Positions 43,361 through 51,648 of a stretch of DNA of 64,000 nucleotides are shown here, one piece after another (within the stretch, counting starts at the first letter, position 1; each line of letters opens with the position of its first letter). The position numbers were made by a program, and so were the translations under genes. The DNA is from CAVZGO01 sp963774935 (lineage in GTDB: Bacteria > Chloroflexota > Anaerolineae > Anaerolineales > UBA4823), in NCBI GenBank assembly GCA_963774935.1, contig CAVZGO010000007.1:62001-126000 (forward strand), read 5' to 3'. The notes under the pieces are model-generated. The model had not been told where the DNA came from. It saw nothing but the letters and a program-made list of their open reading frames with translations, and did not search any database.

Positions 43361-44183
43361 CTCGCTTCCACAACTCCTTGCGAATTTCAGCTTGTGTCAA
43401 CACTGCCTCAAGTACACCTCCACCTATTGCCAGGGCTTTATCGGACACCAGGTAGCAATAACGCGGATCATCCCTGGGGTCCACATCTCCAATTTTCATT
43501 CCCGATGTTACCTTCAGCCCAGAATGAAGTAAACCACGCAATATACCGTTGAAAGGAGCAGTCACAAGCTGATCAGAGACCTCAGCAATCGGTTGGCCTT
43601 CCTTTACATGACCACCAATGTTTGCGAGAGCGTGCATTGAACCAGATGCCGGGGCGCGAAGTACACGATCAGCGCTATGGGCCGCAACATTTTCCGGAAT
43701 ACCCGTATCTGCCTCAGCAGATCCTTGCCAGATCACGCTCCCCAGCCGGTGACCACGGCGAGTTTCGATCACGGCGTGGCAATTCTCACCAGCAATAAAA
43801 CCCGGACCCAGACCGATATTGAGCAGCGCTGCCCATAAATCCGTTTCGGGTGGATGTTTCAGCATCCGCCCATCCACCAGGACTGCCGGGCGTAAAATCT
43901 CCAGGCACTTTGCTTGGGTATCCACAACCACAGGGATGGCACCCGATGCTAACACTGCCTCAATCTCTGAGATTTGACTCACCAGCCGGGCGTGCACATC
44001 CTCAACCTGCATTTCTCCCTGGTACACAGCCTGGGCAAACGATACCAGGCGCCTGACAGCCAGTGGCTCCGGTAATTCAGCAATGACCACCTGCATACCT
44101 GACCGATGCAGACGCAGCGCTACACCACTTGCCAGATCGCCACCACCACGAACGAAAACCAATCCGCCACTCAATCCATTCAT
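43347..44183 (-). CDS. yqeB: YqeB/EF2563-type selenium-dependent molybdenum hydroxylase accessory protein
   Basis: A 278-residue protein with the family start F-V-R-G-G-G-D-L-A-S-G-V-A-L-R-L (residues 10-25, Rossmann-like) and blocks V-V-D-T-Q-A-K-C-L and G-L-G-P-G-F-I-A-G. YqeB proteins accompany selenium-dependent molybdenum hydroxylases with a labile selenium ligand and are not selenocysteine proteins. The start overlaps the ppc stop by 4 bases (ATGA). Confidence 0.85.
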   Translation of the reverse strand: MNGLSGGLVFVRGGGDLASGVALRLHRSGMQVVIAELPEPLAVRRLVSFAQAVYQGEMQVEDVHARLVSQISEIEAVLASGAIPVVVDTQAKCLEILRPAVLVDGRMLKHPPETDLWAALLNIGLGPGFIAGENCHAVIETRRGHRLGSVIWQGSAEADTGIPENVAAHSADRVLRAPASGSMHALANIGGHVKEGQPIAEVSDQLVTAPFNGILRGLLHSGLKVTSGMKIGDVDPRDDPRYCYLVSDKALAIGGGVLEAVLTQAEIRKELWKRDAAN

Positions 44184-46900
44184 CCTGTATTTCGCAACCC
44201 AGCCGCGATACCATTGATCGTCAAGTTGATCACTTCGCGTATTTCATCTGCTTCGGATCCGTCGGGGTCTGAAAGGTTACGCAAGCGGCGCAGCATTTCG
44301 ACCTGGACGAAATTTAAGGGGTCAACATAAGGGTTTCTGAGCTTAACCGAGCGCTGCACAATCGGCTCGCTCTCCATCAATCCCTGATGACCACTTACTT
44401 CCAGGATTATTTCTCGCGTTCGTTCAAATTCCTCAACAATTCGGGGGAAGATCTCACCGGCAAGATGTCGGTCCGGAACCAGGGTTGAATACAACGCAGC
44501 TATTTGCATATCCGCCTTCAGCATGGACATTTCGGCATTATCAAGCAGTGCACGGAAGAACGGCCAACTCTGGTACATCTCCTGGAGCAAACCAATTTCG
44601 CCGCGTTTTGACTGCACGCCACTGCCTAAACCAAACCAGCCCGGAATGTTGAACCGGCTCTGCATCCAGGAAAAGACCCATGGGATTGCACGGATTTTTC
44701 GAACATCATCACCTGAAGCGTGGCGCGCTGCCGGGCGGGAGCCAATATGCAGACGTTTGATCTCATCGAGCGGTGTGGCAAAACGCCAGTAATCCTGGAA
44801 ACCTGGCGTCTCATAAATCAGGTGCCGGTATGCCTGCTGAGATCTGGCAACCATCTCGGAGATTACCAACCGCCAGGATTCTTTCAAGTTTGATGATTCA
44901 CCAACCAAGGGCGAAGATGATAACAGTACTGCATGGACAATCTGTTCCAGGTGTCGCCGGGCAATCAGGGGGTTGGAATATCTCGCCGCGATGATCTCAC
45001 CTTGCTCGGTCAGCCGAAAACGTCCATCTACCGTCCCAGGCGGCTGGGCGCGAATGGCACGGTTGGCTGGCCCGCCGCCACGCGCCACAGTACCACCACG
45101 CCCATGGAACAATGTAAAGGCAATCTCATGTTCTCGACACACTTCGCTAATCTGCTCTTGAGCCTGATAGAGCGCCCAGTTTGCTGCCAGATATCCACCG
45201 TCTTTGTTGCTGTCAGAGTAACCAATCATCACCATTTGTTCATTACAGCATTCTGCCAGATGCTGGCGATAAACTGGTAGAGTAAGCAATTCAGCCAGAA
45301 CTTGAGGCGCGGACCGCAGATCTTGAATCGTCTCAAAAAGGGGAACAATTTGTAAGCCCTGTGCACATCCTGACCAGCGTGCCATCAGCAGCACTGCCAG
45401 GATATCCGCCGGACATTGTGTCATCGAGATGATAAATGGGCCTAACAAATCTGGCCCATACAACTGGCGAGTGCGTCCGATTAATTTAAATAAAGCCCAG
45501 GTTTCGGATGTAGATTGTGTTACACCGGGATCCAGTGATAAAGACGGGCGAGGAAGCTCCAATAAATTAACCAGCCTTCTGGTGCGTTCTGCGTCGCCAG
45601 CAGTTTCAAACGGAGGATCTTCGTCCAGTCCGAGCGCACGTAAAATTTCCGCCAACGCTGAGTTTAAGCGTGATGAATCTTCACGAATATCCAGGCGCGC
45701 AGCATGCAGTCCAAATATTGATAACTGGCGTTGTACAAGCGATAAAAGCCCTGACCGGAGCTGGATTGGGATTGCGTGTTGAATGATATCTAGCGTGCGC
45801 GTCAAATTATCTAAGTTCAGACGACCTTGAATAGGATTGCTGGAAAGCAGGTGACCTTTCATGTCTTCTTTAGAAGCCTCAGCAAGGTCATTCGCCAGTA
45901 GTGAGATGCTAAGGCGGTAAGGCTCATTCGAATAGCGCTGCTCGAGAAAATCAACATGATCTGGGAGCGGGCGGCGGCTCTCAATCCAGGCTTGCAGATC
46001 AGTCGATGGTGGAACGCGCCGCGCGCTCAAGCTCAGCCAGCGACTCAGCTCTTGTATATTCGTGCGATGCTTCTCAACCGCCAGCCCCCGATGCAGGCGC
46101 AAGGTCTCAGCAGTCACGGAGCTGGTCACATTAGGATTTCCGTCTCGATCTCCTCCAATCCACGAAGCCAAACGAAGCCAGGGATGATCTACCTCCATTC
46201 CCGGGTAGTGGTTTTCCAGAGCCGAATCCAATTCTGCATACATTTGCGGTAAGACCTGCCAGAATACCTGGTCAACAAAGAACAGGCCGGTGCGTACTTC
46301 ATCGGTAACTGTTAAGCGTGAAGCTCGAATCCGATCAGTGAGCCAGAAATTCGTTATCTCGGTATGGAGACCTGCTTTAACGTCCTGTAACTCACGGCTT
46401 AATAAACCGGGACGGTTAAGCTCCAGTAAGTATCTGGCTATGCGATTAAGCTTGGAGAGGATTGTGCGACGTTTTGCTTCGGTCGGGTGGGCTGTCAGAA
46501 CCAATTCGATTTGCAGCTTGCCAAGCAAATCAGCCATTTGTGTGGCTGTCACACCCTGTGCCTTAAGCTCTGCAATTGCTTCACCAATCGATTCACGCAA
46601 AGGTCGGGGATATAAATCATGTTCCTGCTGGTGGAGGACAAACACACGGTAATTTTCTTCTGCCAGGTTAACAAGGTCGAAGTACAGACTGAATGCTGAA
46701 GCCACAACCCGGGCTTGTTGGCTGGTTAATTGGGCAACAGTGTCTGTCAGCAATTCAGCGCTGGCAGGATCGCCTGCACGCCGGGCTTTGGCAGCATGGC
46801 GAATTCGCTCTTCCAGCTCAAAATCCGCCTGAGCTTCCTGCTCCTTGAGCACTTGACCCAGAATTTCACCAAGGAAATGGATGGTGGTTGATAGATCCAT
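44180..46900 (-). CDS. ppc: Phosphoenolpyruvate carboxylase
   Basis: A 906-residue enzyme that makes oxaloacetate from phosphoenolpyruvate and bicarbonate, refilling the TCA cycle. Catalytic His138 is in V-L-T-A-H-P-T-E-A-K-R-R-T, the G-Y-S-D-S-N-K-D-G-G block and F-H-G-R-G-G-T-V-A-R-G-G-G-P loop are intact, and the sequence ends with the conserved ...G-I-A-A-G-L-R-N-T-G. Full length. It has its own promoter at 46942 and is followed by the molybdenum hydroxylase maturation genes in the same transcript. Confidence 0.97.
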   Translation of the reverse strand: MDLSTTIHFLGEILGQVLKEQEAQADFELEERIRHAAKARRAGDPASAELLTDTVAQLTSQQARVVASAFSLYFDLVNLAEENYRVFVLHQQEHDLYPRPLRESIGEAIAELKAQGVTATQMADLLGKLQIELVLTAHPTEAKRRTILSKLNRIARYLLELNRPGLLSRELQDVKAGLHTEITNFWLTDRIRASRLTVTDEVRTGLFFVDQVFWQVLPQMYAELDSALENHYPGMEVDHPWLRLASWIGGDRDGNPNVTSSVTAETLRLHRGLAVEKHRTNIQELSRWLSLSARRVPPSTDLQAWIESRRPLPDHVDFLEQRYSNEPYRLSISLLANDLAEASKEDMKGHLLSSNPIQGRLNLDNLTRTLDIIQHAIPIQLRSGLLSLVQRQLSIFGLHAARLDIREDSSRLNSALAEILRALGLDEDPPFETAGDAERTRRLVNLLELPRPSLSLDPGVTQSTSETWALFKLIGRTRQLYGPDLLGPFIISMTQCPADILAVLLMARWSGCAQGLQIVPLFETIQDLRSAPQVLAELLTLPVYRQHLAECCNEQMVMIGYSDSNKDGGYLAANWALYQAQEQISEVCREHEIAFTLFHGRGGTVARGGGPANRAIRAQPPGTVDGRFRLTEQGEIIAARYSNPLIARRHLEQIVHAVLLSSSPLVGESSNLKESWRLVISEMVARSQQAYRHLIYETPGFQDYWRFATPLDEIKRLHIGSRPAARHASGDDVRKIRAIPWVFSWMQSRFNIPGWFGLGSGVQSKRGEIGLLQEMYQSWPFFRALLDNAEMSMLKADMQIAALYSTLVPDRHLAGEIFPRIVEEFERTREIILEVSGHQGLMESEPIVQRSVKLRNPYVDPLNFVQVEMLRRLRNLSDPDGSEADEIREVINLTINGIAAGLRNTG

Positions 46901-46941
46901 TGGATTACCAGCAATGATGGTAACAAGACATGAATACTCAG

Positions 46942-46947
46942 ATTATA
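46942..46947 (-). promoter_or_regulatory. -10 box TATAAT for ppc
   Basis: GGGTATAATC on the minus strand, 41 bases before the ppc start codon. The context matches the boxes at 34470 and 47983. No strong -35 box seen. Confidence 0.45.
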
Positions 46948-46979
46948 CCCGCGCTCCCCCGCCTTGCCGTGTATTGCGA

Positions 46980-47963
46980 TTAATCGGCAACGATTGGCTG
47001 CTCTTGTGTTGAAGCCCGACCTTCACTCACTCGCAAGATTACGACCCCACTGATAATTAAGCAGCTTCCCAAAATTTGTGGGTAAGTCAAGCGTTCACCC
47101 AGGAACAAGTATGCCAGCATTGCTGTAATAGCAGGTTCCAGGGTCGCAATGAGGTTCGCGACACTGGCAGGGAGATAGGTTAGGCTTACTGTGTACAAGC
47201 CATAACCGCCGATGGTAGGCCCAACTGCCAGAGCGATCAATACCAACCAGCCAACTGGTTCGTTGCCAAGCCACATCAGGTTGGCAGACTGACCAAACAA
47301 GCCAAGCCTGCCAAGTATTTGATCGTAAGCAAACAAAAATATTGCCGCGAATCCGAATGTGTAGAACAGCGTCGTCCACGGATTAATTCCACGCTGCGAT
47401 GCAGCTTTACCCATCAGACTATAGGAAGCAAAAGCGATGCCTGAAAGTAAGCCCGTAATAATTCCCAGACCATTCAAGCTCCATTCTTGCACGCTATATG
47501 CGCCCGAAACAAAAACACAACCTATCAGACTTAACACAACAGCCAGAATTTTTAGCGGACCCAATTTTTCTTTGAATATTTGCCATGCCAGCACAGCGGT
47601 GAAGGCAGCCGAGCTGTACGCCAGGACAGTTGAAACAGCCGCACCGTTCAACGCAACAGAGACGGTCCACAGCGAGTTAAATATCGACAGGACAAAACCG
47701 TAAATAAACAAGAACCCCCAGTGCGATCCTTGTAGTTTCAGGCGAGAACGATTAAATAATAGGTAGACTAAGCCGAGCGTTAAAAACACAAACAAGTCAC
47801 GCCAGAAGGCGAGCACCAATGCTGGGAGCTGATAATTCTCCGTCAAATAGCGGATGAAAATGGCAGTGAAAGCCCAGATCAGTGTGCCTACCAGGCAAAT
47901 AATATATCCCTGGCTCGTATGGGTAAGGGAGTTGAACTTATTTGTGCGCAATATGTGCCTCAT
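46980..47963 (-). CDS. EamA-family transporter (DMT superfamily), first
   Basis: A polytopic membrane protein of about 327 residues with ten hydrophobic segments in two related halves of five (EamA domains). Family members export or take up small metabolites; substrate unknown. The frame opens at 47984, but that Met overlaps the promoter box at 47983-47988, so I place the start at ATG 47963 (MRHILRTNKF). It is next to a second EamA gene, 50 bases away on the same strand. Confidence 0.8.
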   Translation of the reverse strand: MRHILRTNKFNSLTHTSQGYIICLVGTLIWAFTAIFIRYLTENYQLPALVLAFWRDLFVFLTLGLVYLLFNRSRLKLQGSHWGFLFIYGFVLSIFNSLWTVSVALNGAAVSTVLAYSSAAFTAVLAWQIFKEKLGPLKILAVVLSLIGCVFVSGAYSVQEWSLNGLGIITGLLSGIAFASYSLMGKAASQRGINPWTTLFYTFGFAAIFLFAYDQILGRLGLFGQSANLMWLGNEPVGWLVLIALAVGPTIGGYGLYTVSLTYLPASVANLIATLEPAITAMLAYLFLGERLTYPQILGSCLIISGVVILRVSEGRASTQEQPIVAD

Positions 47964-47982
47964 TTCACAAATATCGAAAATC

Positions 47983-47988
47983 ATTATA
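47983..47988 (-). promoter_or_regulatory. -10 box TATAAT for the first EamA gene
   Basis: GGGTATAATG on the minus strand. Its last T and the following G are part of the first ATG of the frame, so the box excludes that codon as the start. Confidence 0.45.
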
Positions 47989-48034
47989 CCCTTTTCAGGA
48001 AGGTATACTACGACTTTCTCTTGAGCCAGGATGG

Positions 48035-48958
48035 TTAATCCATGTTGGATGGGACGGTTTGATTTTCAAGCACCTGTGATTTCCTCTGCACGAGGTAGAC
48101 ACCCATCAAAATTAATCCCCCTCCGAGCATCGAGAAGAATAACAATGGTTCCTCCAGCACCAGGGCAGCTACAACGACAGTAACAAAAGGTTCCAGGTAA
48201 ATGAATGCCCCTGCCTGAGCCATAGGCAATGCCTGTAATCCGTCATACCAGAAAATGTAGGCGATGCCGGAACAGAACACCCCTAAGAAAATGATGCTCC
48301 ACCAACCAGTGGTCGATAGGTGAGATATTTCACTCAGCCCCGGACCTATCACTAGTAATATCGTGTTAAACAGCCAGCCGAATGCCATTACATAAAAAAC
48401 CATCCGTATTGCGGGATGGTTTTTTAATCCCCAGCGTGAAAGCACCGAGAAAACTGCCCAGTTAGGCGCACTCAGCAAGACTAAAACATCGCCTGGAGCG
48501 CCAATAACCCCGTTGCTCAAAGACTCAAAGTCTCCTTGAGTGACTACAAAAAACACCCCCAAAGCAGCTAGTCCGATGCCCATCACTTGAATGCTGCCAA
48601 GTTTTTCGTGCAGGAACGTCCAGCCCAACAAAGCCATGAAAATGGGTATGGTAGCAACAATCCAGGCGGTGGTCGTAGCCTGCGATGTCTTCATCCCCGT
48701 AGATTGCAGCCATTGATGGAAAGTAATCCCAATGAAACCTAACAGCGCAAAATAAGCTAACTCTCGTCGTGTGGGTATGGTGAATTGATGTCGAACTACC
48801 ACTACCAGACACAGCATTACCAATCCGATGGAAAAACGCAGCCACACTACAGTAATCGGCGACACCTCGCGCAGGGCAACTTTTGTGGCAACAAAAGAAC
48901 CACCCCAAACAATGACCGCAAAGGTCAGCTTTAGATAAGAGAGCCACTGCTTATTCAA
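48035..48958 (-). CDS. EamA-family transporter (DMT superfamily), second
   Basis: A 307-residue protein with ten hydrophobic segments in two EamA repeats, including the N-terminal I-V-W-G-G-S-F-V-A-T-K-V-A-L-R and a P-x2-A-x4-L-P-type C-terminal half (L-E-P-F-V-T-V-V-V-A-A-L). Start codon is TTG 48958, eight bases after a TATAAT box, so the transcript is nearly leaderless. Not a close duplicate of the first EamA gene. Substrate unknown. Confidence 0.8.
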   Translation of the reverse strand: MNKQWLSYLKLTFAVIVWGGSFVATKVALREVSPITVVWLRFSIGLVMLCLVVVVRHQFTIPTRRELAYFALLGFIGITFHQWLQSTGMKTSQATTTAWIVATIPIFMALLGWTFLHEKLGSIQVMGIGLAALGVFFVVTQGDFESLSNGVIGAPGDVLVLLSAPNWAVFSVLSRWGLKNHPAIRMVFYVMAFGWLFNTILLVIGPGLSEISHLSTTGWWSIIFLGVFCSGIAYIFWYDGLQALPMAQAGAFIYLEPFVTVVVAALVLEEPLLFFSMLGGGLILMGVYLVQRKSQVLENQTVPSNMD

Positions 48959-48966
48959 CGGCGGAG

Positions 48967-48972
48967 ATTATA
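48967..48972 (-). promoter_or_regulatory. -10 box TATAAT before the second EamA gene (nearly leaderless)
   Basis: GTTATAATC on the minus strand ends 8 bases before the TTG start at 48958. Confidence 0.45.
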
Positions 48973-49054
48973 ACGCGAAAGATGATTATTGAAATTTAAG
49001 CTGCGAGCGATGCCAATGGCCTGGCACGACATCTGCACCAGAGAGTAGATAAGG

Positions 49055-49060
49055 TAAAAT
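49055..49060 (+). promoter_or_regulatory. -10 box TAAAAT before the LapA-domain gene
   Basis: GGTAAAATAT lies 38 bases before the ATG at 49099. The predicted transcription start near 49067 falls after the earlier ATG at 49063, which supports the later start. Confidence 0.4.
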
Positions 49061-49098
49061 ATATGAATGATCTGAGCGGTGGAAATAAGGAGCGTTCT

Positions 49099-49488
49099 AT
49101 GCAAATTATGCTAATCTTTTCCTTAATTGTGGCGATAATCGCCGTGATCTTCGCGGTACAGAACGCAGACACGACGAACATCCAATTCCTGTTTTGGGAG
49201 AAAGAAGTGCCAATTGCAGCAGCTCTTCTGGCAGCTGTGCTGTTAGGTGTACTGATGAGCGTATTGGCTTCCAGCCCATCCTCGATACGGCGAAAATTGA
49301 CCATTCGCAATCAGCGTAAACAGATTGCCGAGCTGGAAACCAGCCTGGCAAATCAAAATTTGAAGCTGGCAGAAGCAAACCAGAAAGCCACTGACCTGGA
49401 GAAGCAATTTTCGGATAAGGCTGCTGAGAAACCGGTGGAAAAAACAGCCGAGGCAACGCAAGCAGAGCAAAAGTCTGTTCTGAAATAA
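49099..49488 (+). CDS. LapA-domain membrane protein
   Basis: A 129-residue protein with two transmembrane helices (about 4-24 and 38-58) of the LapA/DUF1049 type, with the diagnostic F-A-V-Q-N-A-D-T-T-N-I-Q-F-L-F-W between them. A cytoplasmic coiled-coil tail rich in Ala, Glu and Lys follows (about 75-129). LapA proteins help lipopolysaccharide assembly in gram-negative bacteria; here the role is unclear since Chloroflexota are mostly monoderm. The start at ATG 49099 follows AAGGAG. Confidence 0.75.
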   Translation: MQIMLIFSLIVAIIAVIFAVQNADTTNIQFLFWEKEVPIAAALLAAVLLGVLMSVLASSPSSIRRKLTIRNQRKQIAELETSLANQNLKLAEANQKATDLEKQFSDKAAEKPVEKTAEATQAEQKSVLK

Positions 49489-49516
49489 GCTTTAAGTTTA
49501 CACCTTCATTGATTGA

Positions 49517-49586
49517 TTAAATAAATATCTGTACATATACAAGAGCAATTGGGCAAGGCTCTTGTATATGCACAGATGTTATTTAA
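49517..49586. terminator. Long near-perfect inverted repeat between convergent genes
   Basis: Arms of about 30 bases at 49517-49546 and 29 bases at 49558-49586 match except for one indel and two mismatches, with an 11-base loop; the inner 13 base pairs (from CATATACAAGAGC) are exact. The arms begin and end at TTAA. It lies between the LapA and small membrane protein genes and may stop both. The length is unusual for a terminator and could be a remnant of a small palindromic element. Confidence 0.6.
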
Positions 49587-49615
49587 ATACCTGGATTATT
49601 TCAGCGCGGCGATCT

Positions 49616-50092
49616 TTACGGAATGGATATCGAAAAAATGCGCAGCAGCGGCCTCCACCAGGGTATGGCAACGACCAGAAGAATAAACATAATTGCGAAT
49701 GGGATAGCAGCCCGCTGGAACTTTGCCAATGAAGTAGATGCCTTTCGGGGCAATATGGTGCCGAGGTGAGCAAATACCACTGCCAATAGCATGAGAGCGA
49801 AATGCTCAAGACCAAAGAAGCGGAAATCGCGATTCGCACTGACGAATTCCATTCCCTGAGAAAGGCCTTTAATTCCGAATGGGCTTAAAACAACGTATAA
49901 AATCAACCCAAGCAAGAATTGAATATCCATTGCCATGGCAGTAAAAGAGCCGATCTTGCGATCACGCTCGCCCCACTCGCGCTTCCCAAACCAACCGGCA
50001 AAAGCCATTACCGTAGCCATAATAGCCAGGACTAATGTCACCCAACGTAAAATATTGTGTAAGGTCAAAAACAAAGTGTATAACCAATCCAT
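49616..50092 (-). CDS. Small four-helix membrane protein, function unknown
   Basis: A 158-residue protein with four hydrophobic segments, spaced like a cytochrome-b/CopD-type four-helix bundle, with histidines in helix 1 (L-T-L-H-N-I-L-R-W) and helix 3 (G-L-E-H-F-A-L-M-L-L-A-V-V-F-A-H). These could bind haem, but that is inference only. The start at ATG 50092 follows AAGGAG and a promoter at 50118-50146; the longer frame from 50119 overlaps the -10 box. Confidence 0.55.
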   Translation of the reverse strand: MDWLYTLFLTLHNILRWVTLVLAIMATVMAFAGWFGKREWGERDRKIGSFTAMAMDIQFLLGLILYVVLSPFGIKGLSQGMEFVSANRDFRFFGLEHFALMLLAVVFAHLGTILPRKASTSLAKFQRAAIPFAIMFILLVVAIPWWRPLLRIFSISIP

Positions 50093-50117
50093 ATCGATGT
50101 GATCTCCTTTGCAGTGC

Positions 50118-50146
50118 AATATACCAAAACCCTAAGATAAAGTCAA
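50118..50146 (-). promoter_or_regulatory. Sigma70-type promoter with extended -10 for the small membrane protein
   Basis: TTGACT (50146-50141), a 17-base spacer, then TGG-TATATT (50123-50118) on the minus strand, both boxes near consensus. The start site would lie about 19 bases before ATG 50092. Confidence 0.7.
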
Positions 50147-50272
50147 CAACGGTCATCCAATAATTGTTACATTTTCAGGGATGTAAAATGTTAACCAAGT
50201 AACATACCTTTTTGTATAGCCTCACAAATCCCTTATTTGATTTAGAATAAAGAAAATCGATAGCGAGGTGCT

Positions 50273-51619
50273 ATGTACGAAATTTCCGATTCCGAAATTA
50301 TCCCCCTTTCACTGGAACACGGATTCTGGACCTGGTCCGCGCAGGGGAAAGTTGCACCGATTCCGGTAAAGACTGCAAAAGGTGTTTACTTCTGGGATGT
50401 AGATGGTAAGCGCTACCTGGATTTCAACTCAATGACGATGTGTGTAAACATCGGGCATGGTGATGAGCGGGTGATCGAGGCGATCGTCCAACAGGCGCGT
50501 ACCCTGCCATATGCTGGACCTCCAATGGCGACGATACCTCGCGCAATCTTAGGCAAGCTGTTGGCAGAGATCACCCCTGGGAATTTGGATCATTTTCTAT
50601 TTACATTAGGTGGAGCTGATGCGAATGAGAATGCCATACGGTTGGCGCGAGCCTACACCGGCAGGCACAAAATATTAGCTCGCTATCGCTCCTATCATGG
50701 ATCAACAGCTGGAGCCATGGCTGCCACCGGTGATCCAAGACGCCTCGCCTGGGAGCCACTGCTGATGCCAGGCATCGTACACTTCCTCGATCCTTATCGC
50801 TATCGCTCTACCTTCCACCGCACCAACCCCGAAATTTCAGAAATAGAATTTAGCATGGACTACCTGAACCACCTTGAAGAAATTATCACCTTTGAAGGTC
50901 CAGAAACGATTGCAGCTATTCTGATCGAGACCGTAACAGGTACCAACGGCATTATTATTCCGCCCGAGGGGTACTTGCAAGGGGTACGAGCTCTGTGTGA
51001 TCGGTATGGCATTTTGCTGATTTGTGATGAGGTGATGAGTGGATTTGGACGCACCGGCAAATGGTTCGCTGTTGACCACTGGGATGTCGTACCTGACTTG
51101 ATGACAATGGCTAAAGGTCTGACATCTGCTTACGCACCTCTCGGGGCAGTGGCGATGAAAGGGATAATCGCAGAATTTTTCGAGGAGCGTGTGTACCAGT
51201 CCGGGCTGACCTACAATTCCCATCCAATCTCGCTGGCTGCAGCCATCGCCAACATCCAGGTGATGCAACAGGATAATATCGTCGAGAATGCTGCCACAAT
51301 GGGACCTGTTTTACACCATCTCCTAACCGACCTTGGAGAGCAGCACCCTTCGATTGGCGAAGTCCGATCGATTGGCCTGTTCGGCGTGATCGAGCTCGTT
51401 CGCGATAGAAAAACTAAAGAGCCCTTTGCTCCTTACAATGGAAGCAGCCCAGAGATGATGGCTGTGCGGAAATTTTGCCTGGATCATGGCTTATATGTAT
51501 ACACTCACTGGCACACAATACTCATTATTCCACCACTAATCATCACAGAAGAGCAATTGAATGAGGGCTTTTCTGTGTTGGATCAAGCGCTCGAGATCAT
51601 CGATAAGGCAGTAAACTAA
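50273..51619 (+). CDS. Class III (subgroup II) aminotransferase
   Basis: A 448-residue PLP enzyme. The Schiff-base lysine is K281 in T-M-A-K-G-L-T-S-A-Y-A-P, and the PLP-binding D252 lies in L-L-I-C-D-E-V-M-S-G-F-G-R. R-S-Y-H-G-S-T is at 139-145. Members transfer amino groups from beta-alanine, 4-aminobutyrate, taurine and similar amines; the substrate cannot be read. GCGAGGTG seven bases before the ATG is a fair ribosome binding site. It stands alone between divergent and unrelated genes. Confidence 0.88.
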   Translation: MYEISDSEIIPLSLEHGFWTWSAQGKVAPIPVKTAKGVYFWDVDGKRYLDFNSMTMCVNIGHGDERVIEAIVQQARTLPYAGPPMATIPRAILGKLLAEITPGNLDHFLFTLGGADANENAIRLARAYTGRHKILARYRSYHGSTAGAMAATGDPRRLAWEPLLMPGIVHFLDPYRYRSTFHRTNPEISEIEFSMDYLNHLEEIITFEGPETIAAILIETVTGTNGIIIPPEGYLQGVRALCDRYGILLICDEVMSGFGRTGKWFAVDHWDVVPDLMTMAKGLTSAYAPLGAVAMKGIIAEFFEERVYQSGLTYNSHPISLAAAIANIQVMQQDNIVENAATMGPVLHHLLTDLGEQHPSIGEVRSIGLFGVIELVRDRKTKEPFAPYNGSSPEMMAVRKFCLDHGLYVYTHWHTILIIPPLIITEEQLNEGFSVLDQALEIIDKAVN

Positions 51620-51648
51620 ACAAGCTTTGAACCATTCACAAGGTTCAA

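Noticed and set aside
44933..45280. 115-residue plus-strand frame in ppc
   Set aside because: Shadow of ppc, whose motifs are intact in the other strand.
46980..48958. Adjacent EamA genes as a recent duplication
   Set aside because: The two proteins share only the family pattern, with no long stretches of identity by eye.
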